Positions 27,845 through 40,300 of a DNA stretch of 64,000 nt are shown here, piece after piece. The stretch comes from Bugulina stolonifera. Its lineage: Eukaryota > Bryozoa > Gymnolaemata > Cheilostomatida > Bugulidae. Position 1 is the first letter of the stretch; each line of letters begins with the position of its first letter. The translations under genes were made by a program, and so were the position numbers. The notes under the pieces were generated by a model. It was given only the letters and a program-made list of their open reading frames with translations, made no database searches and was not told the DNA's origin. The stretch covers positions 124,001 to 188,000 of the forward strand of contig OW285191.1 of assembly GCA_935421135.1 (NCBI GenBank). The letters are read 5' to 3'.

Positions 27845-27867
27845 TATCACAAAATGCATTTGTGATA
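27845..27867. repeat. Subterminal palindrome, left end of the transposon
   Basis: TATCACAAA and TTTGTGATA are 9-bp perfect arms around ATGCA, followed by GTTTTGCG. The arms echo the CCACAAATGAC and TTTTGCG parts of the TIR. The site lies about 240 bp inside the left end and could be an additional transposase binding site (inference). Confidence 0.6.
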
Positions 27868-27974
27868 GTTTTGCGTTATATAACTGATGTTTTCATTTTA
27901 CCACAGTTGGTGTTTTTGAAAGTACAGCATTGAGCAGACTGACAATTTGAGGCATAGTAATAATTAACCAATCT

Positions 27975-27980
27975 TTTATT
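27975..27980 (-). terminator. AATAAA polyadenylation signal of the transposase gene
   Basis: AATAAA on the minus strand, about 120 bases beyond the stop codon at 28103-28105 and inside the transposon. It is the first such hexamer I noticed downstream. Use as the 3' processing signal is inferred. Confidence 0.5.
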
Positions 27981-30060
27981 ATATTTCTTCAAATTTAACA
28001 CAATATAAGTAGCTGCATGTAATAATATTACATCAACATAACACTGTATTATAATGGGTATGGGTTGAATAGAATATCGAGTATTTGACAAGCAGCCACA
28101 GTTTAATCAGTTGACTTTGTTGGCAGACTATCATAAAACAATTTAGCAACGTAGCTAGCCGTTAGCTGGTCTACCATCGACAGCAGATCTTTCTTCTTTT
28201 GGGGATCTATTCCAGAGGGAGCTGCGTATGCTAACGGTGCTTCAACCTTTAGATTGGATCTACCACCTCTCTTCCTGTAGGATGTTACAACTTTTTCTCC
28301 TCCTATCTCATCAGCCATTTCAACTGTAGGATCTGAGTCTGTCTGTCTGTATGTTATATGGTGGCAATTTATTATCCCCTTAAATGCATCTTTTTTGAAC
28401 AGGTCATTATTGAGTTGATCAAAGTCATAGATGCTCCTGTGTGTCATTTCAGTAACAACATATGGGTTGGATCGCCTTGCCAGCTTCATATGTTGATAGT
28501 AATCTGAAGGTATAGCGATCTCACTTTTTTGAAATGCACCTTCGATTGCTGAGTGCATACTGTCACACTCCATGTGTGAGTGGCCACTTTCAAAAAATTT
28601 CTGTTCCACTTGCCTTACTGTTTTGGATGAGGCCAGGAAGTTTATTATAGCAGTGCACACAATACGGTTCCTGTTTTGACCACCGCATGTGTCACTATAT
28701 AACACAACCTTCGTGTATCGTCCCTCATTGTCAATTTTGCATAGATGTTTGTATAGGCAACTAGAAATGTCATTAGCACCTCTATTGCATTCCGACTCAT
28801 TCCAGGTATAGCAATAACCATCTTTTGTTTGTAGCTCATAGAAGGTCAAGTTGTAGATGTTCAGCTTTCTCTTGTAGTAGGATGAGCCGACAGCTAACTT
28901 TGGTGATGTCAGAACTTGCTGCAAATCAAATGTTATAGCAAGCTGATCATCACTCTGCTTATCCTTCTCTTTCTCGGCCCTAGCAGTTGTCTTTCTTCGT
29001 TCATGGTCTACTTTCTTCTTTTCTAATTCCTCTGGCACTAATCCGGCTTTCTTTGTTTTATCATATAGGTCACAAAAGTCGCAAACATCATTCGAAGGCT
29101 GGTGAAATCCTAAATTAAACTCTGTTTCAAATATCTTTGCGTAGTAATGCTCTTTTACGAATGGATGAGCAAATTCGCTTTCAGCATAAAGTCGGTACAT
29201 TTGTCGTCTATTGAGTCCAGATTCCAAATACTCACGCTTGGTCTGTTTGCGGCAATAGTGTGACTCTATCTTTGGAAAGGACTTTATGTGATTACGTATG
29301 CCATTAACTATGCTCTCATCAAATTTATTGTGAGCAGGAGGATACACGGTTGCTTTTCTCACTCCATTAGAGGCTCTGGCTACGTTATGCGAAATCATTT
29401 TGTCACTGATGCATAGCGTTGACATAAAGAATGCCTTGCAAACTTTATGCTTTGTCCCATCCGAGAGTGGTAGAAAATAGCTAAGATTGCTGCCTTGCTT
29501 GTAGCTTGGATTAAGCACCTGTCGTTTCTTTACTTTGCTAACTGAGTTTGATATGATGTAGTTGTGACGAAGGGTGGGAGAGTTGAGTGACTAAAATGCT
29601 TCATGTATTTTCTGGCGTTCTTCATCAGTGATCTGGGAACATCTATGCGTTTTGCAAACACACCTTTCCTGAACTTTCCTCTTCCCAACCAATCCCTTTC
29701 TTTTGTATCTCCTACCAGAGTTATATTCAGCCGAAGTTAAATTAACTTTCCACGTCTTTTTATCACTTTTTCGCTTTCTTGATCTGCTTTCAGTTGTCCC
29801 TGCCGAAGGTGGACTGTTCTCAGCTTCATGCATCTCATTACCAATTGGTGTGGATGTTGCTGCAGGTATAGGCCTATCGGCAAACTCACTCTCAGAATCT
29901 GAGTCACCTTCTTCCAAAGCCTTACGGATATCATATTCAGGATGTTCATCTGAATCATACTGGTTATCGCTATGCTCATCGTTGTCACCTACATCCATTC
30001 CACTATTCGAGTCACTAGAGATATTCACAGATCTCAGTCTCATACTGTCTTCATCATTGT

Positions 30061-30462
30061 CTGTAGTGAAAAAGTGGAAAATGAGATAATATTACATTGA
30101 GGCTGGAAAATTTATTCTGTCAATATTGCTAAAAAATCATTCTATTGTTGAATTAGGCAATAATATTATTGTAACTTTTCACTAACAATTCAAGATATTT
30201 ATTAAGAATGCCAGTAGGTCTATGATTTTATTGTACTGTAGAGTTTGATCAAGTATTTGAACCTGCAGTTTGATGGATTAATAGTATTACATTGGTCCTT
30301 GATATTACAAACAAAACTATACTAAAGAACACAATATTCACAAATTTTAACCTATGTAGGTAGCTACTGGCACTACTAATAGCAAGCAATTCTACATTAA
30401 CATTTTGTAGCATGTGAGATCATGTTGTGTTGTCTATTAACCAAAAGAAATATTAGACTCAC
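30061..30462 (-). other. Predicted 402-bp GT-AG intron in the transposase gene
   Basis: On the minus strand the intron starts GTGAGTC (from 30462) and ends with the pyrimidine-rich TTTTTCACTACAG (to 30061). The phase is 1, and the reading frame is open on both sides after removal. The interior is AT-rich with multiple stops, as expected of an intron. Confidence 0.65.
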
Positions 30463-30517
30463 CTATCTGCCTCAAAACATCTCCAGCACACACATATCCT
30501 AACTTTCTGTTTGCCAT
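30463..30517 (-). other. Predicted first coding exon of the transposase gene
   Basis: The ATG at 30517-30515 has a favourable context (AAG before, G after), and an in-frame TGA lies 45 bases upstream (30562-30560). The 18 codons read MANRKLGYVCAGDVLRQI and end at a consensus donor, ATAG then GTGAGT. Joining to the acceptor at 30061 gives a GAC codon and continues in frame into the long exon. Without this exon, translation would have to start at an ATG at 30043. This is a sequence prediction only. Confidence 0.65.
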
Positions 30518-30758
30518 CTTGATGTGAAATGTACAATGCTTGTGTGAAAACAATTTTACTCATATATTTCTAGATCAAATTTCCCTCCAAATGCCAGATA
30601 GAGGCTGGAGGTGTGCACTTGGCATATTACCATTAGGTTATAACACAATGCAATTAGTTAAATCAAAGCTTATTATAGCACAGCAATTAATACAACATTG
30701 TTCTATCTAGAATAAACATGTGGCAATATGATAATGAATCAGTGTGTAGTTTAGTGCC

Positions 30759-30789
30759 AAAATGCCACAAAGTGTATTTGTGACATTTT
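30759..30789. repeat. Subterminal palindrome, right end of the transposon
   Basis: AAAATGCCACAAA (30759-30771) and TTTGTGACATTTT (30777-30789) pair with one mismatch in 13 around GTGTA. The arms closely resemble the TIR core AAAAGTGCCACAAATGAC. The site is about 185 bp inside the right end and mirrors the left subterminal palindrome. Confidence 0.65.
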
Positions 30790-30942
30790 TGCTCTGTAAA
30801 TGAACATAGTTTTATAAAATACTGCATATTTGAAGTTAGTAAATGTACTAGAATCAGCCCATAGGCTCCATCTCGAGAATGGAAACATTAGTACGACACA
30901 AAATGATACATATTTTGCAAAAAAATCAAAAATTTGGGTTTT

Positions 30943-30974
30943 GTCATTTGTGGCACTTTTGCGTTGACCCCACG
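30943..30974 (-). repeat. Right TIR of the transposon
   Basis: Ends TTTTGCGTTGACCCCACG, an exact mirror of the left TIR. It is followed immediately by ATTC and the resumed satellite monomer. Confidence 0.97.
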
Positions 30975-30978
30975 ATTC
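30975..30978. other. Target-site duplication, right copy (ATTC)
   Basis: Second copy of the 4-bp duplication. Satellite sequence (ATTCATGGGTTGGTTTTATT) continues in phase from here. Confidence 0.93.
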
Positions 30979-31975
30979 ATGGGTTGGTTTTATTTTATTA
31001 ACAATATATAGAACAATTCATGCATCTATTACCTCCCTAAGCCGTAGCAATGACAACCACCTCAATTCACTCCTATCCTCTCACTAGAAGGACACAGATG
31101 TTTCCAGTCATAATCGGCTTGCTCTCTGGTGATTAACTTTTACTAGCCGCTGTGTATATCCTCTGGTGGGCAGAAATTATTCAGTCTATAGATGAGCTCA
31201 AACAAGCTAAACCAAGTAGGACAAGTTGTTTATAACATACACTGTACATGTCCTAACAATCCTAAGATCTGCACAGATACCCGAGTATAATCTCACATAT
31301 TATATGGCAATAAATAGAGATGGCAATAAATAATCACTGTAGCACCACAACATCTTTGAGCAGTCATTTTAAACTGGTTGGTTTTATTTCACTAACCTAA
31401 TATAGAGCAGTTCATGCATCTATTACCCCCTACGCCGTAGCAATGAAAACTACCTCAATTCACTCCTATCCTCTCACTAGAAGGACACAGATGTTTGCAG
31501 TCATACTCAGTTGCTCCCTGGCGATTAACTTTTACTACCAGCTGTGTCTATCCACTGGTGGGGAGAAATGATTCAGTCTATAGCTGAGCTCAAACAAGCT
31601 AAAACAGGTAGGACAGGCTATTTATAATTTACACTGTACTTGTACCAACCATCATAAGGCCTGCACAGATAACTGAATATAATCTCACATTTTGTATGAC
31701 AATAGAGATGGCAGTAAATAATCACTGAGTAGCACTACAATATCTTTGAGCAGTCATTTTAAACTGGTTGGTTTTATTTCACCAACATAATGTAGAGCAG
31801 TTCATGCATCTATTACCTCCATACACCGTAGCAATGACAACCACCTCAATTCACTCCTATCCTCTCACTAGAAGGACACAGATGTTTCCAGTCATACTCG
31901 GCTTGCTCTCTGGTGATTAAATTTTACTAGCCGCTGTGTATATCCTCTGGTGGGCAGAAATGATTCAGTCTATAG

Positions 31976-33160
31976 ATGAGCCCAAACAAGCTAAAACAGG
32001 TAGGACAGGTTATTTATAACATACACTTTGCATGTACGAACAACCCTAAGATCTCCACAGATACCCGATTATATTCTCACAGTTTACATGTATATGACAT
32101 TAGAAATAACAGTAAACAATCAATGTACCACTACAATGTCTTTGAACAATCATATTCATGGGTTGGTTTTATTTTATTAACAATATATAGAACAATTCAT
32201 GCATCTATTACCTACCTAAGCCGTAGCAATGACAACCACCTCAATTCACTCCTATCCTCTCACTAGAAGGACACAGATGTTTCCAGTCATACTCGGCTTG
32301 CTCTCTGGTGATTAACTTTTACTAGCCGCTGTGTATATCCTCTGGTGGGCAGAAATTATTCAGTCTATAGATGAGCTCAAACAAGCTAAAACAAGTAGGA
32401 CAAGTTGTTTATAACATACACTGTACATGTCCTAACAATCCTAAGATCTGCACAGATACCCGAGTATAATCTCACATATTATATGGCAATAAATAGAGAT
32501 GGCAATAAATAATCACTGTAGCACCACAACATCTTTGAGCAGTCATTTTAAACTGGTTGGTTTTATTTCACTAACATAATATAGAGCAGTTCATGCATCT
32601 ATTACCTCCCTACGCCGTAGGAATGACAACCACCTCCATCCACTCCTATCCTCTCACTAGAAGGACACAGATGTTTGCAGTCATACTCATTTGCTCCCTG
32701 GCGATTAACTTTTACAAGCAGCTGTGTTTATCCTCTGGTGGGCAGAAATCATTTAGTCTATAGATGAGCTCAAGCAAGCTGAAACAGGGAGGACAGGTTA
32801 TTTATAACATACACTTTGAATGTACAAACAACCCTAAGATCTCCACAGATACCCGAATATATTCTCACAGTTTACATGCATATGACAATAGAAATAACAG
32901 TAAACAATCAATGTACCACTACAATGTCTTTGAACAGTCATATTCATGGGTTGGTTTTATTTTATTAACATTATATAAAAAAATTCATGCATCTATTACC
33001 TCCCTAAGCCGTAGCAATGACAACCACCTCAATTCACTCCTATCCTCTCACTAGAAGGACACAGATGTTTCCAGTCATACTCGGCTTGCTCTCTGGTGAT
33101 TAACTTTTACTTGCCGCTGTGTATATCCTCTGGTGGGCAGAAATGATTCAGTCTATAGAT
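31976..33160. repeat. Satellite block related to 40239-41423, offset 8263 bp
   Basis: The same monomer order, a class A GATTATATTC copy, then a GACAAGTTGTTTATAAC copy, then the GAATGTACAAA / GCATATGAC copy, occurs at both places with an offset of 8263 bp (21 monomers). A few substitutions separate them, such as GCCCAAACAAG at 31980 against GCTCAAACAAG at 40243. Confidence 0.75.
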
Positions 33161-34389
33161 GAGCTCAAACAAGCTAAAACAAGTAGGACTAGTTATTTAT
33201 AACATACACTTTGCATGTACGAACAACCCTAAGATCTCCACAGATACCCGATTATATTCTCACAGTTTACATGTATATGACATTAGAAATAACAGTAAAC
33301 AATCAATGTACCACTACAATGTCTTTGAACAGTCATATTCATGGGTTGGTTTTATTTTATTAACAATATATAGAACAATTCATGCATCTATTACCTCCCT
33401 AAGCCGTAGCAATGACAACCACCTCAATTCACTCCTATCCTCTCACTAGAAGGACACAGATGTTTTCAGTCATACTCGGCTTGCTCTCTGGTGATTAACT
33501 TTTACTAGCCGCTGTGTATATCCTCTGGTGGGCAGAAATGATTCAGTCTATAGATGAGCTCAAACAAGCTAAAACGAGTAGGACAAGTTATTTATAACAT
33601 ACACTGTACATGTCCTAACAGTCCTAAGATCTGCACAGATACCCGAGTGTAATCTCACATATTATATGGCAATAAATAGAGATGGCAGTAAATAATCACC
33701 GTAGCACCACAATATCTTTGAGCAGTCATTTTAAACTGGTTGGTTTTATTTCACTAACATAATATAGAGCAGTTCATGCTTCTATTACCTCCCTACGCCG
33801 TGGCAATGACAACCACCTCAATTCACTCCAATCCTCTCACTAGACGGACACAGTTGTTTCCAGTCATACTCAGTTTGTTCTCTGGTGACTGACTTTTTCT
33901 AGCAGCTGTGTTTATTCTCTCGTGGGCAGAAATGGTTCAGTCTATAGGTGAGCTCAAGCAAGCTAAAACAAGTAGGACAAGTTATTTATAACATACACTG
34001 TACATGTCCTAACAGTCCTAAGATCTGCACAGATACCCGAGTGTAATCTCACATATTATATGGCAATAAATAGAGATGGCAGTAAATAATCACTGTAGCA
34101 CCACAACATCTTTGAGCAGTCATTTTAAACTGGTTGGTTTTATTTCACTAACATAATATAGAGCAGTTCATGCATCTATTACCTCCCTACGCCGTAGAAA
34201 TGACAACCACCTCCATCCACTCCTATCCTCTCACTAGAAGGCCAGAGATGTTTGCAGTCATACTCAGTTGCTCCCTGGCGATTAACTTTTACAAGCAGCT
34301 GTGTTTATCCTCTGGTGGGCAGAAATCATTTAGTCTATAGATGAGCTCAAGCAAGCTAAAACAAGTAGGACAAGTTATTTATAACATAC

Positions 34390-37300
34390 ACTGTACATGT
34401 CCTAACAATCCTAAGATCTGCACAGATACCCGAGTGTAATCTCACATATTATATGGCAATAAATAGAGATGGCAGTAAATAATCACTGTACCACCACAAG
34501 ATCTTTGAGCAGTCATTTTAAACTGGTTGGTTTTATTTCACTAACATAATATAGAACAATTCATGCATCTATTACCTCCCAACGCCGTAGCAATGACAAC
34601 CACCTCAATTCACTCCTATCCTCTCACTAGATGGACACAGTTGTTTCCAGTCATACTCAGTTCGCTCTCTGGTGACTGACGTTTTCTAGCAGCTGTATTT
34701 ATTCTCTGGTGGGCAGAAATGGTTCAGTCGATAAATGAGCTCAGGCAATCTAAAACAAGTAGGACAAGTTATTTATAACATACACTGTACATGTCCTAAC
34801 AATCCTAATACCTGCACAGATACCTGAGTATAATCTCACATATTATATGGCAATAAATAGAGATGGCAGTAAATAATCACTGTAGCACCACAACATCTTT
34901 GAGCAGTCATTTTAAACTGGTTTGTTTTGTTTCACTAACCTAATATAGAGCAGTTCATGCATCTATTACCCCCTACGCCGTAGCAATGAAAACCACCTCA
35001 ATTCACTCCTATCCTCTCACTAGAAGGACACAGATGTTTGCAGTCATACTCAGTTGCTCCCTGGCGATTAACTTTTACTACCAGCTGTGTCTATCCACTG
35101 GTGGGGAGAAATGATTCAGTCTATAGCTGAGCTCAAACAAGCTAAAACAGGTAGGACAGGCTATTTATAATTTACACTGTACTTGTACCAACCATCATAA
35201 GGCCTGCACAGATAACTGAATATAATCTCACATTTTGTATGACAATAGAGATGGCAGTAAATAATCACTGAGTAGCACTACAATATCTTTGAGCAGTCAT
35301 TTTAAACTGGTTGGTTTTATTTCACCAACATAATATAGAGCAGTTCATGCATCTATTACCTCCATACACCGTAGCAATGACAACCACCTCAATTCACTCC
35401 TATCCTCTCACTAGAAGGACACAGATGTTTCCAGTCATACTCGGCTTGCTCTCTGGTGATTAAATTTTACTAGCCGCTGTGTATATCCTCTGGTGGGCAG
35501 AAATGATTCAGTCTATAGATGAGCTCAAACAAGCTAAAACAGGTAGGACAGGTTATTTATAACATACACTTTGCATGTACGAACAACCCTAAGATCTCCA
35601 CAGATACCCGATTATATTCTCACAATTTACATGTATATGACATTAGAAATAACAGTAAACAATCAATGTACCACTACAATGTCTTTGAACAATCATATTC
35701 ATGGGTTGGTTTTATTTTATTAACAATATATAGAACAATTCATGCATCTATTACCTCCCTAAGCCGTAGCAATGACAACCACCTCAATTCACTCCTATCC
35801 TCTCACTAGAAGGACACAGATGTTTCCAGTCATACTCGGCTTGCTCTCTGGTGATTAACTTTTACTAGCCGCTGTGTATATCCTCTGGTGGGCAGAAATT
35901 ATTCAGTCTATAGATGAGCTCAAACAAGCTAAAACAAGTAGGACAAGTTGTTTATAACATACACTGTACATGTCCTAACAATCCTAAGATCTGCACAGAT
36001 ACCCGAGTGTAATCTCACATATTATATGGCAATAAATAGAGATGGCAGTAAATAATCACTGTAGCACCACAAGATCTTTGAGCAGTCATTTTAAACTGGT
36101 TGGTTTTATTTCACTAACATAATATAGAACAATTCATGCATCTATTACCTCCCAACGCCGTAGCAATGACAACCACCTCAATTCACTCCTATCCTCTCAC
36201 TAGATGGACACAGTTGTTTCCAGTCATACTCAGTTCGCTCTCTGGTGACTGACGTTTTCTAGCAGCTGTATTTATTCTCTGGTGGGCAGAAATGGTTCAG
36301 TCGATAAATGAGCTCAGGCAATCTAAAACAAGTAGGACAAGTTATTTATAACATACACTGTACATGTCCTAACAATCCTAATACCTGCACAGATACCCGA
36401 GTATAATCTCACATATTATATGGCAATAAATAGAGATGGCAGTAAATAATCACTGTAGCACCACAACATCTTTGAGCAGTCATTTTAAACTGGTTTGTTT
36501 TGTTTCACTAACCTAATATAGAGCAGTTCATGCATCTATTACCCCCTACGCCGTAGCAATGAAAACCACCTCAATTCACTCCTATCCTCTCACTAGAAGG
36601 ACACAGATGTTTGCAGTCATACTCAGTTGCTCCCTGGCGATTAACTTTTACTACCAGCTGTGTCTATCCACTGGTGGGGAGAAATGATTCAGTCTATAGC
36701 TGAGCTCAAACAAGCTAAAACAGGTAGGACAGGCTATTTATAATTTACACTGTACTTGTACCAACCATCATAAGGCCTGCACAGATAACTGAATATAATC
36801 TCACATTTTGTATGACAATAGAGATGGCAGTAAATAATCACTGAGTAGCACTACAATATCTTTGAGCAGTCATTTTAAACTGGTTGGTTTTATTTCACCA
36901 ACATAATATAGAGCAGTTCATGCATCTATTACCTCCATACACCGTAGCAATGACAACCACCTCAATTCACTCCTATCCTCTCACTAGAAGGACACAGATG
37001 TTTCCAGTCATACTCGGCTTGCTCTCTGGTGATTAAATTTTACTAGCCGCTGTGTATATCCTCTGGTGGGCAGAAATGATTCAGTCTATAGATGAGCTCA
37101 AACAAGCTAAAACAGGTAGGACAGGTTATTTATAACATACACTTTGCATGTACAAACAAACCCTAAGATCTCCACAGATACCCGATTATATTCTCACAGT
37201 TTACATGTATATGACATTAGAAATAACAGTAAACAATCAATGTACCACTACAATGTCTTTGAACAATCATATTCATGGGTTGGTTTTATTTTATTAACAA

Positions 37301-40300
37301 TATATAGAACAATTCATGCATCTATTACCTCCCTAAGCCGTAGCAATGACAACCACCTCAATTCACTCCTATCCTCTCACTAGAAGGACACAGATGTTTC
37401 CAGTCATACTCGGCTTGCTCTCTGGTGATTAACTTTTACTAGCCGCTGTGTATATCCTCTGGTGGGCAGAAATTATTCAGTCTATAGATGAGCTCAAACA
37501 AGCTAAAACAAGTAGGACAAGTTGTTTATAACATACACTGTACATGTCCTAACAATCCTAAGATCTGCACAGATACCCGAGTGTAATCTCACATATTATA
37601 TGGCAATAAATAGAGATGGCAGTAAATAATCACTGTAGCACCACAAGATCTTTGAGCAGTCATTTTAAACTGGTTGGTTTTATTTCACTAACATAATATA
37701 GAACAATTCATGCATCTATTACCTCCCAACGCCGTAGCAATGACAACCACCTCAATTCACTCCTATCCTCTCACTAGATGGACACAGTTGTTTCCAGTCA
37801 TACTCAGTTCGCTCTCTGGTGACTGACGTTTTCTAGCAGCTGTATTTATTCTCTGGTGGGCAGAAATGGTTCAGTCGATAAATGAGCTCAGGCAATCTAA
37901 AACAAGTAGGACAAGTTATTTATAACATACACTGTACATGTCCTAACAATCCTAATACCTGCACAGATACCCGAGTATAATCTCACATATTATATGGCAA
38001 TAAATAGAGATGGCAGTAAATAATCACTGTAGCACCACAACATCTTTGAGCAGTCATTTTAAACTGGTTTGTTTTGTTTCACTAACCTAATATAGAGCAG
38101 TTCATGCATCTATTACCCCCTACGCCGTAGCAATGAAAACCACCTCAATTCACTCCTATCCTCTCACTAGAAGGACACAGATGTTTGCAGTCATACTCAG
38201 TTGCTCCCTGGCGATTAACTTTTACTACCAGCTGTGTCTATCCACTGGTGGGGAGAAATGATTCAGTCTATAGCTGAGCTCAAACAAGCTAAAACAGGTA
38301 GGACAGGCTATTTATAATTTACACTGTACTTGTACCAACCATCATAAGGCCTGCACAGATAACTGAATATAATCTCACATTTTGTATGACAATAGAGATG
38401 GCAGTAAATAATCACTGAGTAGCACTACAATATCTTTGAGCAGTCATTTTAAACTGGTTGGTTTTATTTCACCAACATAATATAGAGCAGTTCATGCATC
38501 TATTACCTCCATACACCGTAGCAATGACAACCACCTCAATTCACTCCTATCCTCTCACTAGAAGGACACAGATGTTTCCAGTCATACTCGGCTTGCTCTC
38601 TGGTGATTAAATTTTACTAGCCGCTGTGTATATCCTCTGGTGGGCAGAAATGATTCAGTCTATAGATGAGCTCAAACAAGCTAAAACAGGTAGGACAGGT
38701 TATTTATAACATACACTTTGCATGTACGAACAACCCTAAGATCTCCACAGATACCCGATTATATTCTCACAGTTTACATGTATATGACATTAGAAATAAC
38801 AGTAAACAATCAATGTACCACTACAATGTCTTTGAACAATCATATTCATGGGTTGGTTTTATTTTATTAACAATATATAGAACAATTCATGCATCTATTA
38901 CCTCCCTAAGCCGTAGCAATGACAACCACCTCAATTCACTCCTATCCTCTCACTAGAAGGACACAGATGTTTCCAGTCATACTCGGCTTGCTCTCTGGTG
39001 ATTAACTTTTACTAGCCGCTGTGTATATCCTCTGGTGGGCAGAAATTATTCAGTCTATAGATGAGCTCAAACAAGCTAAAACAAGTAGGACAAGTTGTTT
39101 ATAACATACACTGTACATGTCCTAACAATCCTAAGATCTGCACAGATACCCGAGTGTAATCTCACATATTATATGGCAATAAATAGAGATGGCAGTAAAT
39201 AATCACTGTAGCACCACAAGATCTTTGAGCAGTCATTTTAAACTGGTTGGTTTTATTTCACTAACATAATATAGAACAATTCATGCATCTATTACCTCCC
39301 AACGCCGTAGCAATGACAACCACCTCAATTCACTCCTATCCTCTCACTAGATGGACACAGTTGTTTCCAGTCATACTCAGTTCGCTCTCTGGTGACTGAC
39401 GTTTTCTAGCAGCTGTATTTATTCTCTGGTGGGCAGAAATGGTTCAGTCGATAAATGAGCTCAGGCAATCTAAAACAAGTAGGACAAGTTATTTATAACA
39501 TACACTGTACATGTCCTAACAATCCTAATACCTGCACAGATACCCGAGTATAATCTCACATATTATATGGCAATAAATAGAGATGGCAGTAAATAATCAC
39601 TGTAGCACCACAACATCTTTGAGCAGTCATTTTAAACTGGTTTGTTTTGTTTCACTAACCTAATATAGAGCAGTTCATGCATCTATTACCCCCTACGCCG
39701 TAGCAATGAAAACCACCTCAATTCACTCCTATCCTCTCACTAGAAGGACACAGATGTTTGCAGTCATACTCAGTTGCTCCCTGGCGATTAACTTTTACTA
39801 CCAGCTGTGTCTATCCACTGGTGGGGAGAAATGATTCAGTCTATAGCTGAGCTCAAACAAGCTAAAACAGGTAGGACAGGCTATTTATAATTTACACTGT
39901 ACTTGTACCAACCATCATAAGGCCTGCACAGATAACTGAATATAATCTCACATTTTGTATGACAATAGAGATGGCAGTAAATAATCACTGAGTAGCACTA
40001 CAATATCTTTGAGCAGTCATTTTAAACTGGTTGGTTTTATTTCACCAACATAATATAGAGCAGTTCATGCATCTATTACCTCCATACACCGTAGCAATGA
40101 CAACCACCTCAATTCACTCCTATCCTCTCACTAGAAGGACACAGATGTTTCCAGTCATACTCGGCTTGCTCTCTGGTGATTAAATTTTACTAGCCGCTGT
40201 GTATATCCTCTGGTGGGCAGAAATGATTCAGTCTATAGATGAGCTCAAACAAGCTAAAACAGGTAGGACAGGTTATTTATAACATACACTTTGCATGTAC

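Larger units (their letters stand above)
28103..30517 (-). pseudogene. Two-exon transposase-like gene with one in-frame stop
   Basis: Proposed exon 1 is 30517-30463 (18 codons plus one base) and exon 2 is 30060-28103. Together they make about 670 codons, open except for a TAG at codon 175 (29593-29591). The frame is the same on both sides of the TAG and the intervening codons read as ordinary protein, so this is a nonsense mutation and not a frameshift. Codons 25-90 are acidic (many D, E and S). Next come basic nuclear-localisation-like stretches (RSRKRKSDKK, RRYKRK) and a small Cys cluster, CVCKTHRC (codons 152-159). After the stop are VCKAFFMSTL (about 225), SHYCRKQTKREYL, and CDFC (345-348), a second probable metal site. 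A Lys/Glu-rich linker leads to the core: FDLQQ (D397), SDTCGGQNRN (D475) and GHSHMECDSMHSAIE (D518, E525). By their spacing these acidic residues are candidates for an RNase-H-like catalytic triad. I recall similar uncharacterised proteins, some labelled DUF7869-like, in many invertebrate genomes, but cannot verify this here. Confidence 0.82.
27607..30974 (-). mobile_element. 3368-bp DNA transposon with 32-bp TIRs and ATTC target duplication
   Basis: The element is bounded by perfect 32-bp terminal inverted repeats and flanked by ATTC at 27603-27606 and 30975-30978. Removing the element and one ATTC rebuilds the uninterrupted satellite CAGTCATATTCATGGGTTGG, which fixes the insertion site and the 4-bp duplication. 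It carries one minus-strand gene with an intron and a transposase-like product, making it a cut-and-paste element that was autonomous until recently. Four-base target duplications are known for Sola, Chapaev and Ginger elements and, as TTAA only, for piggyBac and Kolobok. Here the target is ATTC, so the last two are unlikely. The superfamily remains uncertain. Confidence 0.95.

Noticed and set aside
29519..29593. A second intron spanning the TAG
   Set aside because: The reading frame is unchanged across the TAG, the sequence after it reads as plausible protein, and no good donor and acceptor pair is needed. A nonsense substitution is simpler.
29703..30089. Plus-strand 128-codon frame opposite the transposase exon
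   Set aside because: It is the low-complexity complement of the acidic Ser/Asp/Glu-rich N-terminal coding region, with no independent support.
27607..30974. piggyBac or Kolobok assignment from the 4-bp target duplication
   Set aside because: Those families use TTAA, whereas the duplication here is ATTC. The core motifs also do not look like either.
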